Shown: in pieces, positions 1 to 8,899 of the stretch
Position numbering within the stretch: position 1 is the stretch's first letter
How the letters are laid out: each line of letters begins with the position of its first letter
NCBI RefSeq assembly: GCF_022179285.1
Contig: NZ_BPQO01000006.1
Span: 204,124-268,123 of the forward strand
DNA length: 64,000 bases
Direction: 5' to 3'
Source: Methylobacterium hispanicum
GTDB lineage: Bacteria > Pseudomonadota > Alphaproteobacteria > Rhizobiales > Beijerinckiaceae
The notes under the pieces: model-generated
The model's input: only the letters and a program-made list of their open reading frames with translations
Database searches by the model: none
Told to the model about the DNA's origin: nothing
Made by a program: the position numbers and the translations under genes

Positions 1-536
1 CGGAGCCGTGGCCGGACCTCGACCGCGCCGCGCTCGCCGCCGCCTGTCCGGACGCGCGGGAGGCCCGGCTCTCGCGCCTCGACGGGCAGGCGCGGGTGAT
101 CCTCGCCTGCGCGGACGGGCGGACGCTCACCTGTTGCGGGGCAGCGCTCGACCCGGGCCGGCTCGCCGCCGCCGCCGCCCGCCTTCTGCCGGATGCGGCG
201 CCTCCCACCATCGAGCACTTAGTGGCTGAGGATCTCTACTGGTACGGCCATCACCACGACCGTCTGCTGCCGGTGCTGCGCGTCCGCTTCGCCGACCCCT
301 CCGCGACGTGGTTCCACATCGATCCGGCGACCGGCGAGATCCAGAATCGGACCGACCGCTCGAACCGGCTCTACCGTTGGCTGTTCAACGCGCCGCACAG
401 CTTCGATTTCGGGCTCCTCCTCCGGCACAGGCCCGCCTGGGATCTGCTGCTGATCACCCTGTCGCTCGGTGGCCTTCTGATCTCGGCCTCCGGCGTGGTT
501 ATTGGCTGGCGCCGGCTCGGGTTGAGGATGCGCTAG
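1..536 (+). CDS. PepSY-associated transmembrane protein, C-terminal part (5' end outside window)
   Basis: The frame is open from the left edge to the stop at 534-536, so this is the C-terminal roughly 178 residues of a longer protein. A GTG at 96 is internal, because the frame is open before it. The end holds a PepSY-type segment (FHIDPATGEIQNRTDRSNR at about residues 103-121), then LYRWLFNAPHSFDF and one hydrophobic helix (LLLITLSLGGLLISASGVVI). This is the usual end of PepSY_TM proteins of the inner membrane, which are often found with iron-siderophore uptake or as reductase-like subunits. No partner genes are visible on this side of the cut. Family call fairly sure, role unknown. Confidence 0.75.
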   Translation, partial: EPWPDLDRAALAAACPDAREARLSRLDGQARVILACADGRTLTCCGAALDPGRLAAAAARLLPDAAPPTIEHLVAEDLYWYGHHHDRLLPVLRVRFADPSATWFHIDPATGEIQNRTDRSNRLYRWLFNAPHSFDFGLLLRHRPAWDLLLITLSLGGLLISASGVVIGWRRLGLRMR

Positions 537-586
537 GGGGGCGCTCGGAGGCCCGAAGGGACCCACCCATCCGGTGCGGCGCGTGA

Positions 587-793
587 TCAGGGTCTTCCCG
601 AACCGTACGCCAGAGCCGACAGCGCGGCGACGAGCGGGGTCCAGAAGTGGATCAGGCCGACGCCGCTCCACACCGAGATCCCCTCCTTGCAGCCGGTCGT
701 GTTCATCGCGCATCCCAGAGGCACGAGGTAGAAGAACCAGACGGCTGTTGCCAGGAGCAGGCCGATGCCGAAGAGCAGTGCCGCGAGCCGCAT
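587..793 (-). CDS. Small two-helix membrane protein, function unknown
   Basis: A 68-residue protein beginning MRLAALLFGIGLL at the ATG at 793. The upstream in-frame extension to 877 is Arg-rich and looks non-coding, so the short start is preferred. Two hydrophobic segments (about residues 2-23 and 43-62) flank a loop with two cysteines (GCAMNTTGC), which could form a disulfide if periplasmic. It lies alone between the PepSY gene and the monooxygenase gene. A TTGACA hexamer on the minus strand at 872-877 could be a -35 element, but no good -10 follows. Not a family I recognise. Confidence 0.55.
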   Translation of the reverse strand: MRLAALLFGIGLLLATAVWFFYLVPLGCAMNTTGCKEGISVWSGVGLIHFWTPLVAALSALAYGSGRP

Positions 794-922
794 CGTCTGC
801 CGATCCCCGCACGCACCCGCCGATCTGCACCGGTGATGCTTCGTGCGAGCGGTGTCGCGGGACGTCGATCCTGTCAATGCCGGCCGCCGACATCGTGGCG
901 CGGGATGGGGGCGCCGTGCGAC

Positions 923-2047
923 TCAGCGCGCGGTCGCGCGGATGTCGAAGGCGCCGCCGGTCTGTGCGGAGGCGCGCAGCGTCACCGGCGCCTTGCCGGC
1001 GATCAGTGGGAAGGCGAGTTCGGCGAAGCGGATCGCCTCCTCCAAGTGCGGGTAGCCGGAGAGCACGAAGGTATCGACGCCGAGCGCGGCGTAGTCCTCG
1101 AGCCGTTGCACGACCTGCTCGGGCGAGCCGACGAGCGCCGTGCCGGCGCCGCCCCGCACCAGGCCGACGCCGGCCCAGAGGTTCGGCGCCACCACGAGGC
1201 GGTCCCGGCGGCCCCCGTGGAGCGCGGCCATCCGAGCCTGCCCGACCGAGTCCATCCGGGCGTAGTTCGCCTGGGCGCGGGCGATGTCGTCGTCGGTGAG
1301 GCGGCTGATCAGGCGGTCGGCCGCCGCCCAGGCCTCGCCCTCCGTCTCGCGCACGATCACGTGGAGGCGCACGCCGAAGCGCACGCTGCGGCCCTGCCGG
1401 GCGGCGCGCGCGCGGACATCGGCGATCTTCTCCGCTACCGCCTCGGGTGGCTCCCCCCAGGTCAGGTAGGCGTCGACATGGCGGGCCGCGAGGTCGTGCG
1501 CGGCGGGCGAGGAGCCGCCGAAATAGAGCGGCGGCCAGGGCGTCTGCACTGCCGGGTGGAAGTTGCGCGCACCCGCGACGCGAACGTGGCGCCCCTCGAA
1601 ATCGACCGTCTCGCCGGCCATCAGCCGCTTCCAGACGGTGAGGTACTCCTCGGCCGCGGCGTAGCGCTCGGCGTGGTCGTAGAAGGCGCCGTCGGCGGCG
1701 AGTTCGGTGGCGTCGCCACCCACCACCACGTTGAGGAGGAGCCGCCCGCCGAGCGCCTCGTCCAAAGCCGCGGCCTGCCGCGCACCGAGCGTGGGGCCGG
1801 TAATCGAGGTGCGCAGAGCCACCAGCAGCTTGATGCGCTGCGTCGCCGTGACGAGACTCGCGGCCGTGACCCAGGGGTCGGTGCAGGAGGCGCCGGTCGG
1901 GATCAGCAGGCCGTCGTAGCCGAGCCGGTCCGCCGTCTCGGCGACCTGCCGGATGTAGGCGTTCGTGGGCGCGCGGCCCGTGTCGGAGGTGCCGAGATAG
2001 CGCGTGTCGCCGGAGGTCGGCAGGAACCAGAAGACGTCGTAGGCCAT
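923..2047 (-). CDS. ssuD: LLM-class FMNH2-dependent alkanesulfonate monooxygenase
   Basis: A 374-residue bacterial-luciferase-like protein matching SsuD in length and motifs: [15 protein letters not shown] at the N-terminus, [38 protein letters not shown] and YFGGSSPAA. SsuD enzymes use reduced flavin and O2 to cleave C1-C8 alkanesulfonates to aldehyde and sulfite for sulfur scavenging. The ATG at 2047 is followed directly by conserved sequence. No SsuE flavin reductase or SsuABC transporter gene is nearby, which is unusual, so substrate specificity is inferred. A related desulfonating or alkane LLM monooxygenase cannot be excluded. Confidence 0.85.
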   Translation of the reverse strand: MAYDVFWFLPTSGDTRYLGTSDTGRAPTNAYIRQVAETADRLGYDGLLIPTGASCTDPWVTAASLVTATQRIKLLVALRTSITGPTLGARQAAALDEALGGRLLLNVVVGGDATELAADGAFYDHAERYAAAEEYLTVWKRLMAGETVDFEGRHVRVAGARNFHPAVQTPWPPLYFGGSSPAAHDLAARHVDAYLTWGEPPEAVAEKIADVRARAARQGRSVRFGVRLHVIVRETEGEAWAAADRLISRLTDDDIARAQANYARMDSVGQARMAALHGGRRDRLVVAPNLWAGVGLVRGGAGTALVGSPEQVVQRLEDYAALGVDTFVLSGYPHLEEAIRFAELAFPLIAGKAPVTLRASAQTGGAFDIRATAR

Positions 2048-2787
2048 GGGCTTATCCTCGCTCGGGCGCCGGAGGGCCGCGTCGGTGCCACGGCTTCCCC
2101 TCCGGAAAGTTGTGGGAGAGCGTGGTGAGCCTCCGCACGCGCCGTGTGCGATCGCCGGCCCGGCACGGGCAAAGGGTGAGCGTCAAGGGGGCGGGCGATC
2201 ATCCGGATATGATGGTCGGGCGGCGGCGCCGGACTAGAAGGCCTTCGCCGCGTGGCGGGCGGTCTCCCACATCTGAGGCGGTCCGGCGCCGCGCGCGGAC
2301 GCCTCCGTCGCCCGGTCCCGCCTCGAACCGATCCGCAGATCGATGGATCGACACGGGTCGTACGTTAGATCGAACGCACCCGACCCGACATTCCAAAGAT
2401 CCGCACCGCGCAACGAGAACGACCTCTCGCGCGGCGCGGCGGAGGAAGGTTCCTTCCGTCCCTGGTGTGTCGCGGGCGACCGCGATCACGCTGCGTGCCG
2501 GCCGGACCGGTCGATGTGCACCCGTTCCGCATCGCGTGCCAAGCACTATGCGTGGCAGGCCACCGCGCCTATGGGGAAGCTCAGCTTGCTGCCGCGCTGA
2601 AGCAGACAGACCAGGACGTAAAACGCACGTTCCTATCGGCGTTCTGCCCAGCTCGCCGCGCGCCCGGTGAGCCATATGGGGCAGGAACGCTGCACCATGA
2701 TCGTTGGCACCCGTTCCCAACCCACGATTGGGGGGCGAATGCCGGATCGGCGACTGCCGCTCACGAACTATGACGAAGTGAGGATTT
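2048..2787. other. 740-bp gene-free stretch between ssuD and tRNA-Lys
   Basis: No open frame here has convincing protein character. The longest (2199-2720, minus strand) is Arg/Gly-rich with no motif, and another at 2343-2600 (plus) also looks random. Composition is a little less GC-rich around 2340-2420 and 2690-2790. The stretch should hold the ssuD promoter (minus strand, just right of 2047), but I cannot point to a convincing -35/-10 pair. Confidence 0.5.
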
Positions 2788-2863
<76 letters not shown>

Positions 2864-2926
2864 GATCGCTTTTCAGCGATGGCGAGGCGGCCACCAAGTC
2901 CGCCGTCGATGGAGGGCTGATACCAA

Positions 2927-2957
2927 GCGACCCGGGGGCTGTCCACCCCCGGGTCGC
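2927..2957 (-). terminator. Strong 12-bp hairpin downstream of leuA
   Basis: The arms gcgacccggggg (2927-2938) and cccccgggtcgc (2946-2957) are perfect complements around a 7-nt loop. It lies 51 bp past the leuA stop and before the tRNA gene. It is followed by a T-run only on the plus strand (2962-2966), so on the minus strand it would be a T-poor terminator or an mRNA-stabilising 3' hairpin. Confidence 0.5.
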
Positions 2958-3008
2958 AGGATTTTTCGGGAAATTTGTGCGCCGCGATCGGATCGTGGCC
3001 GGGCGTCC

Positions 3009-4559
3009 TCAGATCGCCTGCGCGTGCAGGCGTCGGGCGGCGGCCGAGAGCTTGTTCAGCGCCGAGAGGTAGGCCTTGGCCGACGCGACCAGCGTATCCG
3101 GATCGGCGCCGCGCGCCGTCACGCTGCGCTCGCCGTCCTTGAGGCGCACCGAGACCTCGGCCTGCGCATCGGTCCCCTCGGTCACCGCGTGGACTTGGTA
3201 GAGTTCCAGGACCGCCTCGTGCGGTACAAGGGCGTGGATGGCGTTGAACACTGCGTCCACGGGCCCGTTTCCGTCGGCTTCCTCCGTCACCGTGCGTTCA
3301 TCGACCATGATCTTCAGCGTCGCGCGCTGGGGCCCGTGCGTGCCCGCGATCACCGAGAGCGAGACGAGGCGGATGCGGTCGTGGGCGGTGGCGAGGTTCT
3401 CGTCCACCAGCGCCTCGATGTCCTCGTCGTAGACGTGCTTCTTGCGGTCGGCGAGCGCCTTGAAGCGCTCGAACACGTCCTGGAACTGGTTGTCGGTCAG
3501 GTGCAGGCCGAGTTCGCCGAGCTTCGAGCGGAAGGCGGCGCGGCCCGAATGCTTGCCCATCACCAGCGAGGTCTTGGCCAAGCCCACCGAGGCCGGGGTC
3601 ATGATCTCGTAGGTCTCGGCGTTCTTGAGCATGCCGTCCTGGTGGATGCCGCTCTCGTGCGCGAAGGCGTTGCGGCCGACGATCGCCTTGTTGAACTGCA
3701 CGGGGAAGTTGGTCGCGTGGCTCACGAGCTTCGAGGCGCGGGTGAGCAGCGTCGATTCGATGCCGGTCTCGAACGGCATCACGTCGCCACGGGTGCGGAT
3801 CGCCATCACGACCTCCTCCAAAGCCGCGTTGCCGGCCCGCTCGCCGATGCCGTTGACCGTGCACTCGACCTGCCGCGCGCCGCCCTCCAGGCCCGCCAGC
3901 GTGTTGGCGACGGCGAGGCCGAGGTCGTTGTGGCAATGGACCGAGAACACCGCCTTGTCGGCGTTCGGCACGCGCTCGCGCACGGCCGCGAACATGGCGC
4001 GGTACTCGGACGGGGTGGCGTAGCCGACGGTGTCGGGCAGGTTGATGGTGGTGGCGCCGGCCCGGATCGCCGCCTCGACGCAGCGGCACAGGTAGTCGAT
4101 CCCGGTGCGGGTCGCGTCCATGGCCGACCACTCGACGTCGTCCACGAGGTCGCGGGCCTGCGCCACCGTCTTCAGGATGATCTCGACGACCTCGTCCTCG
4201 CTCTTGCGCATCTGGTGGGCGAGGTGGATCGGCGAGGTCGAGACGAAGGTGTGGATGCGGCCCCTCTGGGCATGGCGCACGGCCTCGCCGGCCCGGGCGA
4301 TGTCGGCGGGGATGGCGCGGGCGAGCCCCGCGATCACCGCGCGCTTGGAACGCCGGGCGATCTCGGCCACCGCCTCGAAATCGCCGTTCGAGGCGATCGG
4401 GAAGCCGGCCTCGATGATGTCCACGCCCATCGTGTCGAGGAGCTCGGCCACCGCCAGCTTCTCGTCGAGCGTCATGGTGGCGCCGGGGCACTGCTCGCCG
4501 TCGCGGAGCGTGGTGTCGAAGATGAGGACGCGGTCGCGGGCGCCTGAGGTGGTGGTCAT
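3009..4559 (-). CDS. leuA: 2-isopropylmalate synthase
   Basis: This 516-residue protein catalyses the first committed step of leucine synthesis, condensing acetyl-CoA with 2-oxoisovalerate. The TIM-barrel catalytic part shows DTTLRDGEQCPG near residues 15-26, VHCHNDLGLAVANTL (metal-binding HxH) and NGIGERAGN. HESGIHQDGMLK and GKHSGRAAF lie in the linker. The C-terminal roughly 115 residues (from about LVSLSVIAG) form the LeuA allosteric dimer domain where leucine feedback acts. Length matches bacterial LeuA, and the ATG at 4559 is followed by MTTTSGARDRVLIFD. It stands alone, without leuBCD. Homocitrate or citramalate synthase paralogs are less likely given the length and the regulatory domain. 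Confidence 0.95.
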   Translation of the reverse strand: MTTTSGARDRVLIFDTTLRDGEQCPGATMTLDEKLAVAELLDTMGVDIIEAGFPIASNGDFEAVAEIARRSKRAVIAGLARAIPADIARAGEAVRHAQRGRIHTFVSTSPIHLAHQMRKSEDEVVEIILKTVAQARDLVDDVEWSAMDATRTGIDYLCRCVEAAIRAGATTINLPDTVGYATPSEYRAMFAAVRERVPNADKAVFSVHCHNDLGLAVANTLAGLEGGARQVECTVNGIGERAGNAALEEVVMAIRTRGDVMPFETGIESTLLTRASKLVSHATNFPVQFNKAIVGRNAFAHESGIHQDGMLKNAETYEIMTPASVGLAKTSLVMGKHSGRAAFRSKLGELGLHLTDNQFQDVFERFKALADRKKHVYDEDIEALVDENLATAHDRIRLVSLSVIAGTHGPQRATLKIMVDERTVTEEADGNGPVDAVFNAIHALVPHEAVLELYQVHAVTEGTDAQAEVSVRLKDGERSVTARGADPDTLVASAKAYLSALNKLSAAARRLHAQAI

Positions 4560-4936
4560 CGAGAATCTACCCTGTCGCGGGCCGCCCGCCGCACATGCGG
4601 TCGAGAGCGGCCGAAGCCTGGAAGGAGGAGGCGTCGTGCGATCCCCTGAGAGCCCAGGCGCGCGCCCGGACGGCCCTCAGGGGCGGGTAAGGAGAAGGCT
4701 GGCGAGAAGCGCGCGCGAGCAGGCGGCCGCACCCGCGGCACGCTCGATCCCGTACGCTGCTGAGCCGGCTCCGGCCAAGGCTCGCCTCTCCACGCATCGC
4801 GGTCCGGCGGGACCGCCCACAATCAGCCGGTACAGGTATCCGCTGCGGCGCGCCAAGGCAAGGCCCGGACGAAGCCCAGGGGGCTCTCACCCGAGAGCGA
4901 GCCGAAGGCCCTCGGGCCTTCGGAACCCCGGCGGCA
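4560..4936. promoter_or_regulatory. 377-bp leader region upstream of leuA, with two hairpins
   Basis: No convincing gene is present. Two foldable palindromes occur. One pairs cccctgag (4643-4650) with ctcagggg (4676-4683). The other is a tight 9-bp hairpin, ccgaaggcc (4902-4910) with ggccttcgg (4915-4923) around a 4-nt loop, just after the slyX stop. The second is a plausible slyX terminator. The first lies in the expected leuA 5' UTR and could take part in attenuation, but I found no leucine-rich leader peptide and no T-run after it. Confidence 0.4.
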
Positions 4937-5140
4937 TCAGTAGTGCGGCGGGGGCGGCTCGGGTCCGCGCGGCACGCGCTCGGCCACCGTCTCAACCTGC
5001 TCGTGCAGGGCCGCGACCTGCCGGGCGAGGCGGTCGATCAGCCGCCACTGCTCCGTCACGACGCGGTTCAGGTCCTCGATCGTGGCCTCGTGCTCGCTCA
5101 GGCGCATCTCCAGGCGGGTGAGGCGGGCCTCGTCGCTCAT
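4937..5140 (-). CDS. slyX: SlyX family protein
   Basis: A 67-residue protein with the SlyX layout: a single heptad-rich coiled coil (LTRLEMRLSEHEATIEDLNR through VAALHEQVE) followed by a Pro-rich tail ending PPPPHY. SlyX proteins are small, widespread and of unknown biochemical role. The C-terminal polyproline plus HY is typical of the family. It lies 30 bp downstream of the diguanylate cyclase gene on the same strand and may share its transcript. Confidence 0.85.
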   Translation of the reverse strand: MSDEARLTRLEMRLSEHEATIEDLNRVVTEQWRLIDRLARQVAALHEQVETVAERVPRGPEPPPPHY

Positions 5141-5170
5141 GTCGTCTCCGGGGTCAGAGCCCGGGATCTA

Positions 5171-6316
5171 TCACGCCGCGCGGGGGAGGGGAGCGGCCGC
5201 CACCACCCGGTCGCGGCCCGAGCGCTTGGCGGCGTAGAGGGCTTGGTCGGCCCGGCGCATCAGCGCGTCGAAATCCCCGCCCGCCGCGCGCGCGACGCCG
5301 GCGCTGGCCGCCAGCCGCAGGCCGGGCAACTCGGGAAGCGCGAGCGTCGCGAAGGCGCGGCGCACCCGCTCGGCCCTGGCCAGCACCGCGGCGGGTCCGT
5401 CGTCCCCGATCAGGCAGGCGAACTCCTCGCCCCCGAGGCGCCCGATCGCGGCCTCGGGCAGGAGGGCGCGGGCGAGCGCGCAGAAGGCGACGAGCACCGC
5501 GTCCCCGACCGCGTGGCCGTGGGTGTCGTTGACGACCTTGAAGTGGTCGAGGTCGAACAGGAGCAGGGCCACCGGCTCGCCGCGGGCGAGCCGTTCCTCC
5601 GCCTCGGCCACGAAGGCGCGGCGGTTGGCGACCCCCGTGAGCGCGTCGGTCGAGGCGGCGATGCGCTGCCGGTGCTCGGCCCGCTCCTTCACCAGGGCGA
5701 TGAAGCCGAAGGCGATCGCGAGCGTGAACAGCATCGCGGCGAAGCACAGGCCCGTGACCCATTCGGACTGGAGCGGGTTGCGCGTCTCGCGCAGGGGGAC
5801 CAGCAGCGTCGCGGGGATGCGCGCCGCGTAGCAGGCCGCGTAGGCGGCGAGCACGACCGCGGTGGCCGTCCGGGACGGCAGGGGCTCCGCCCGCCCGGCC
5901 CGGATCGCGAGCGCGGCGGCGGTGCAGTAGGCGGTGGCGAGCGCGGAGGCGAAGATCACCCGCGCCTCGATCGTGGCGTAGAAGGTCGGCACGCAGCAGA
6001 GGACGAGCCAGGCGATCACGCCGCCGAAGGTGAGCAGCGGCCGGACGCGGCGGCCCTCGAAGGCCTCGACGCCGCTCCAGATCAGGCCGTAGGCGGAGAG
6101 CACCGCGGCATTGGAGACGACGATGGAGATCGCGTCCGGGATCAGGCCGCGCAGGGCGAGACCGGCCGAGCCGAGCGCGCCGAGGATGTGAGCGAGGCCC
6201 CAGATCAGCAGGGCCGGGGTCCCGCGCTGCTGGCGCCAGGCGAACAGGAACAGGCCGCCGACCATGAGCGTCAGCACGAAGGTCACGATCAGCAGGGTCG
6301 TGATGTCGAGCCGCAT
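5171..6316 (-). CDS. Membrane-bound diguanylate cyclase (GGEEF)
   Basis: A 381-residue protein. The start MRLDITTLLIV at 6316 is chosen because the frame to the right, up to 6562, is Arg/Pro-rich non-coding sequence. Six or so hydrophobic segments fill residues 5-220. A GGDEF domain follows, with STDALTGVANRRAF, LLFDLDHFKVVNDTHGHAVGD and the active-site signature GRLGGEEF. This would make c-di-GMP from two GTP at the inner membrane. The RxxD inhibitory site normally five residues before GGEEF is absent (LPEA instead), so product inhibition may be weak. The input signal of the membrane part is unknown. Confidence 0.88.
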   Translation of the reverse strand: MRLDITTLLIVTFVLTLMVGGLFLFAWRQQRGTPALLIWGLAHILGALGSAGLALRGLIPDAISIVVSNAAVLSAYGLIWSGVEAFEGRRVRPLLTFGGVIAWLVLCCVPTFYATIEARVIFASALATAYCTAAALAIRAGRAEPLPSRTATAVVLAAYAACYAARIPATLLVPLRETRNPLQSEWVTGLCFAAMLFTLAIAFGFIALVKERAEHRQRIAASTDALTGVANRRAFVAEAEERLARGEPVALLLFDLDHFKVVNDTHGHAVGDAVLVAFCALARALLPEAAIGRLGGEEFACLIGDDGPAAVLARAERVRRAFATLALPELPGLRLAASAGVARAAGGDFDALMRRADQALYAAKRSGRDRVVAAAPLPRAA

Positions 6317-6705
6317 CGCTGTGGGTGCCTGCCCCCGGGGACCACGGACCGGAACCGGAGGATCCGGTGGGCCGGTCGAAACGCTTGACCGGGACCGGCA
6401 CCACGGCGGGACCGCCGGAACCGATCCATCCCGCCGCGCGCCTTCTTCCCGCGCGATCCGGGAGCCGGGCGTGCGAACCCGCCGCACAGCGGATCCGCGT
6501 CGCGACGACGGCCGTGGCCGTCGCATCGGGACAAGACCCTGATGAGGCCGCTTATACAGCAAAGCTTAGCCGCGAGATAGGGCCGTCCCTGACTTGGCTT
6601 TGCGCGCGGGCGACCTGCTCTGACTTCGGCTCGAGGCGGCTATGCTACGGGAGCGTCACGGTCCTCGGTAGGTCGGACGATGCGACCCGCGCCCCTTCCG
6701 CCCGC
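6317..6705. other. 389-bp spacer between the GGEEF gene and an exported-protein gene
   Basis: No supported gene. Open frames crossing it are Arg/Pro-rich shadows. The GGEEF gene promoter is expected at the left end (minus strand). A locally less GC-rich patch at about 6540-6600 may hold it. No clear hairpin terminator was seen after the 6706 stop. Confidence 0.4.
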
Positions 6706-8214
6706 TCACCGCGGACTGACCGGGCGCGCCGTCCAGGTGCCCCAGTAGACCGGGCGGCCGTAGAGGGTCGAGTCGGCGCTGCCGTCGCGGCGCGGGGCGA
6801 GCCGGTCCAGCCAGGTGAGGAAGCCGGACTTGGCCGACAGGGCGTCCGGCACGTCGAGGTTCCCGTAGCGGTCGGTCATCCAGTAATGCGCCACCCGGCT
6901 GAAGCGCCCGCTGCCGTCGCCTCCCGAGCGCAGGCCCAGATAGGCCGGCGAGCGCTGGGCCGAGACCGGCTCCGAGAACAGCTTCAGGGCGGCGAGCGCG
7001 TCGAGCGTGAGGTCGGCGCTGTACTGCACGCAGATGTCCGGCACCGGGCCGCCGGGCGCGTTGGCCGGGCGACGGCAGGAATAGGAGATCACCCAACGGT
7101 CCATGCCCCGGGCCTTGGCGGCGCGCACCATCGTGCCGGGCGGCAGCGCCGCCATCAGGGTGCGGGGCGCCGACCAGACGCGCGCGGCGCCGAGGTCGCG
7201 GCTGGTGCGCAGATAGAGGGCCGTGCGCCGCCGCGGCGCGGGCTCGCCGCAATCCTCCGGCATCACGTCGGTGTAGACGTAGTGGTAGGTCTGATCGATC
7301 ACGCTGATCGAGCCGCTGAGCCCCTGCGCGTCGAGGCGCTGGGCAGCGCAGTTGCCGACGACCGGCCGGCCGCCCTCGTCGAGCACGGCGGCCGGGGGCG
7401 CGCCGGCCTCGCGACGCCGGTCCGCGCCCTTGCCGGTCCCCTTGCCGGCGCCCTCGCCGAACGGCACCCAGGCGACGCCGCCGTCCGGGCCGCGGCTGCG
7501 GATCTCGAAGCTCTCGAAGTCGTAGGTGCGGGCCTGCACCTGGACCCGACGCGCCGCGTCCCCGCCGCCCACCGTCGAGATCAGGAAGACGTGATAGTAG
7601 GCCTCGCCCGCCCAGTCGCGGCCGGCGACGACGATCGGGTTGCGGGCGGCGACGCCGTGCTCGGTCTCGGGCCCCGGTTCGGCCGGCGCGTCCCGCCCGC
7701 GCCGGGCGCGGCGGGACTGGGGCTTCTCCGGCTCGGCCTGCCGCTCCCAGAGGCGGGGCACGGCCGGCGGCATCGTGGTGGCGAGCTGCTCGAGGCCCCG
7801 GCCGGACTGCACCGCGCCGGAATCCATCGGGTCGGTGGCGCGCCGCGCCTCGCAGGCCTCCCCTCCGCGGCGCTCCTCGGCCGGCGTCTCCCCGTGGTAG
7901 ATCACCTGGAGCGGACCGGCCGTGCTGCCGCTGCCGAGCCGCAGGATCTGGACGCCGCGCGCGAAGGCGCAGGGCGGCGGCGCCCAGTAGACGCCCTCCG
8001 CCTCGGATCCGTCTCGGCAGATCTCCAGCGCCCCGCCGGCCGTGCGGAAGCAGGCCGGCACCGAGCCCTCGGCCGCCTGTGCGGAGGCGGGCACCGCGCC
8101 CGCCGGGATGAGGGCGCCCGCCAGGAGCCACGTCCGGATCCGCTGGGACCCGCGTCGGCGGCCCCTCGGCGCGCCGGCTTCGGGGGGCGGGGTTCCGGTT
8201 CTCTCTGCGCTCAT
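6706..8214 (-). CDS. Exported protein of unknown function
   Basis: 502 residues from the ATG at 8214 (MSAERTGTPPPEAG). An Arg-rich n-region, a hydrophobic core LLAGALIPAGAVPASA and the likely cleavage site ASAQA indicate a Sec signal peptide. The mature part has eight or more cysteines and repeated Trp/Tyr-rich blocks (VYWAPPPCAF, LQVIYHGET, YYHVFLISTVGGG, ISYSCRRPANAPGG, AYLGLRSGGDGSG, HYWMTDRYG). These resemble blades of secreted beta-propeller glycosidase-like proteins, but no catalytic signature can be assigned. A Gly/Lys-rich low-complexity insert (GEGAGKGTGKGADRRRE) lies in the middle. It is monocistronic. Function unknown. Confidence 0.65.
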   Translation of the reverse strand: MSAERTGTPPPEAGAPRGRRRGSQRIRTWLLAGALIPAGAVPASAQAAEGSVPACFRTAGGALEICRDGSEAEGVYWAPPPCAFARGVQILRLGSGSTAGPLQVIYHGETPAEERRGGEACEARRATDPMDSGAVQSGRGLEQLATTMPPAVPRLWERQAEPEKPQSRRARRGRDAPAEPGPETEHGVAARNPIVVAGRDWAGEAYYHVFLISTVGGGDAARRVQVQARTYDFESFEIRSRGPDGGVAWVPFGEGAGKGTGKGADRRREAGAPPAAVLDEGGRPVVGNCAAQRLDAQGLSGSISVIDQTYHYVYTDVMPEDCGEPAPRRRTALYLRTSRDLGAARVWSAPRTLMAALPPGTMVRAAKARGMDRWVISYSCRRPANAPGGPVPDICVQYSADLTLDALAALKLFSEPVSAQRSPAYLGLRSGGDGSGRFSRVAHYWMTDRYGNLDVPDALSAKSGFLTWLDRLAPRRDGSADSTLYGRPVYWGTWTARPVSPR

Positions 8215-8460
8215 CCTGCTGCCGTCGTTCCGCCCCGTCGGCGACGGGCGCGGCCCTGTAACGGCCCGCGATCCCATCCCGATCCGCCCCGCTTGTGGAC
8301 GGTGCGGACGGCGCCCGAAAGATCGGCAGATCACGCAGGGAGCGGGCCGGTCACGCGGGCGGCGGGCGAGAGGCCCGGGACGGGGGCGGCGAACCGGGCG
8401 GCCCCTCGCAAGTTGTCGCTGGTCAGTGGGGCCGCGCGAGCCCCCGGATCGGAGTGCTCA

Positions 8461-8859
8461 ATGGATATCGCCGTCGACAAGGTCAGCGAGATGATCGTTC
8501 GGCTCAGGGCCGTCGAGGTGAAGGAGGGGCCGACCGACCCGGATTCGGGCTCGAACCCGATCGACGACGGCGCGACGGACGTGCTCGTCGGCGGCACCGA
8601 CGACCAGACGGAGCGCGAGATCCGCGACGTGATCGCCAGCCTCAACGACGACGAGCGGGCCGACCTCCTGGCGCTGCTCTACGTCGGCCGCGGGGACATG
8701 GAGCCCGAGGAGTGGGCCGACGCGGTGCGCTTCGCCCGCGAGCGGGAGGCCGCGGGAGAGGGCGCCGCGCGCGAGCTGCTCGGCGTGCCCAACGCCAGCG
8801 ACCTGCTGTCCGAGGGCCTCGACCGGCTCGGCATCACGCCGGACCTGCCGCAGGATTGA
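8461..8859 (+). CDS. DUF3775-type small acidic protein
   Basis: 132 residues. The ATG at 8461 has a GGAG ribosome-binding site six bases upstream. A longer in-frame extension exists but lacks protein character. The protein is acidic (many D/E) with the block LNDDERADLLALLYVGRGDMEPEEWADAVRFARER (about residues 61-95), characteristic of the DUF3775 family common in alphaproteobacteria. No signal peptide or membrane helix, so it is probably cytoplasmic. It is convergent with the epoxide-hydrolase-like gene. Function unknown. Confidence 0.7.
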   Translation: MDIAVDKVSEMIVRLRAVEVKEGPTDPDSGSNPIDDGATDVLVGGTDDQTEREIRDVIASLNDDERADLLALLYVGRGDMEPEEWADAVRFAREREAAGEGAARELLGVPNASDLLSEGLDRLGITPDLPQD

Positions 8860-8899
8860 GGCCCGCATCCGGGATGGATGAACCCGGAACCGCTCCCGC

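Noticed and set aside
2199..2720. Possible gene on the minus strand in the gap before tRNA-Lys
   Set aside because: Arg/Gly/Pro-rich with no motif, no ribosome-binding site and no hydrophobic or structural pattern.
4560..4822. Leader peptide controlling leuA by attenuation
   Set aside because: An open frame includes three consecutive Leu codons, but it is Arg-rich, overlaps the leuA start and has no terminator with a T-run. The evidence is not enough.
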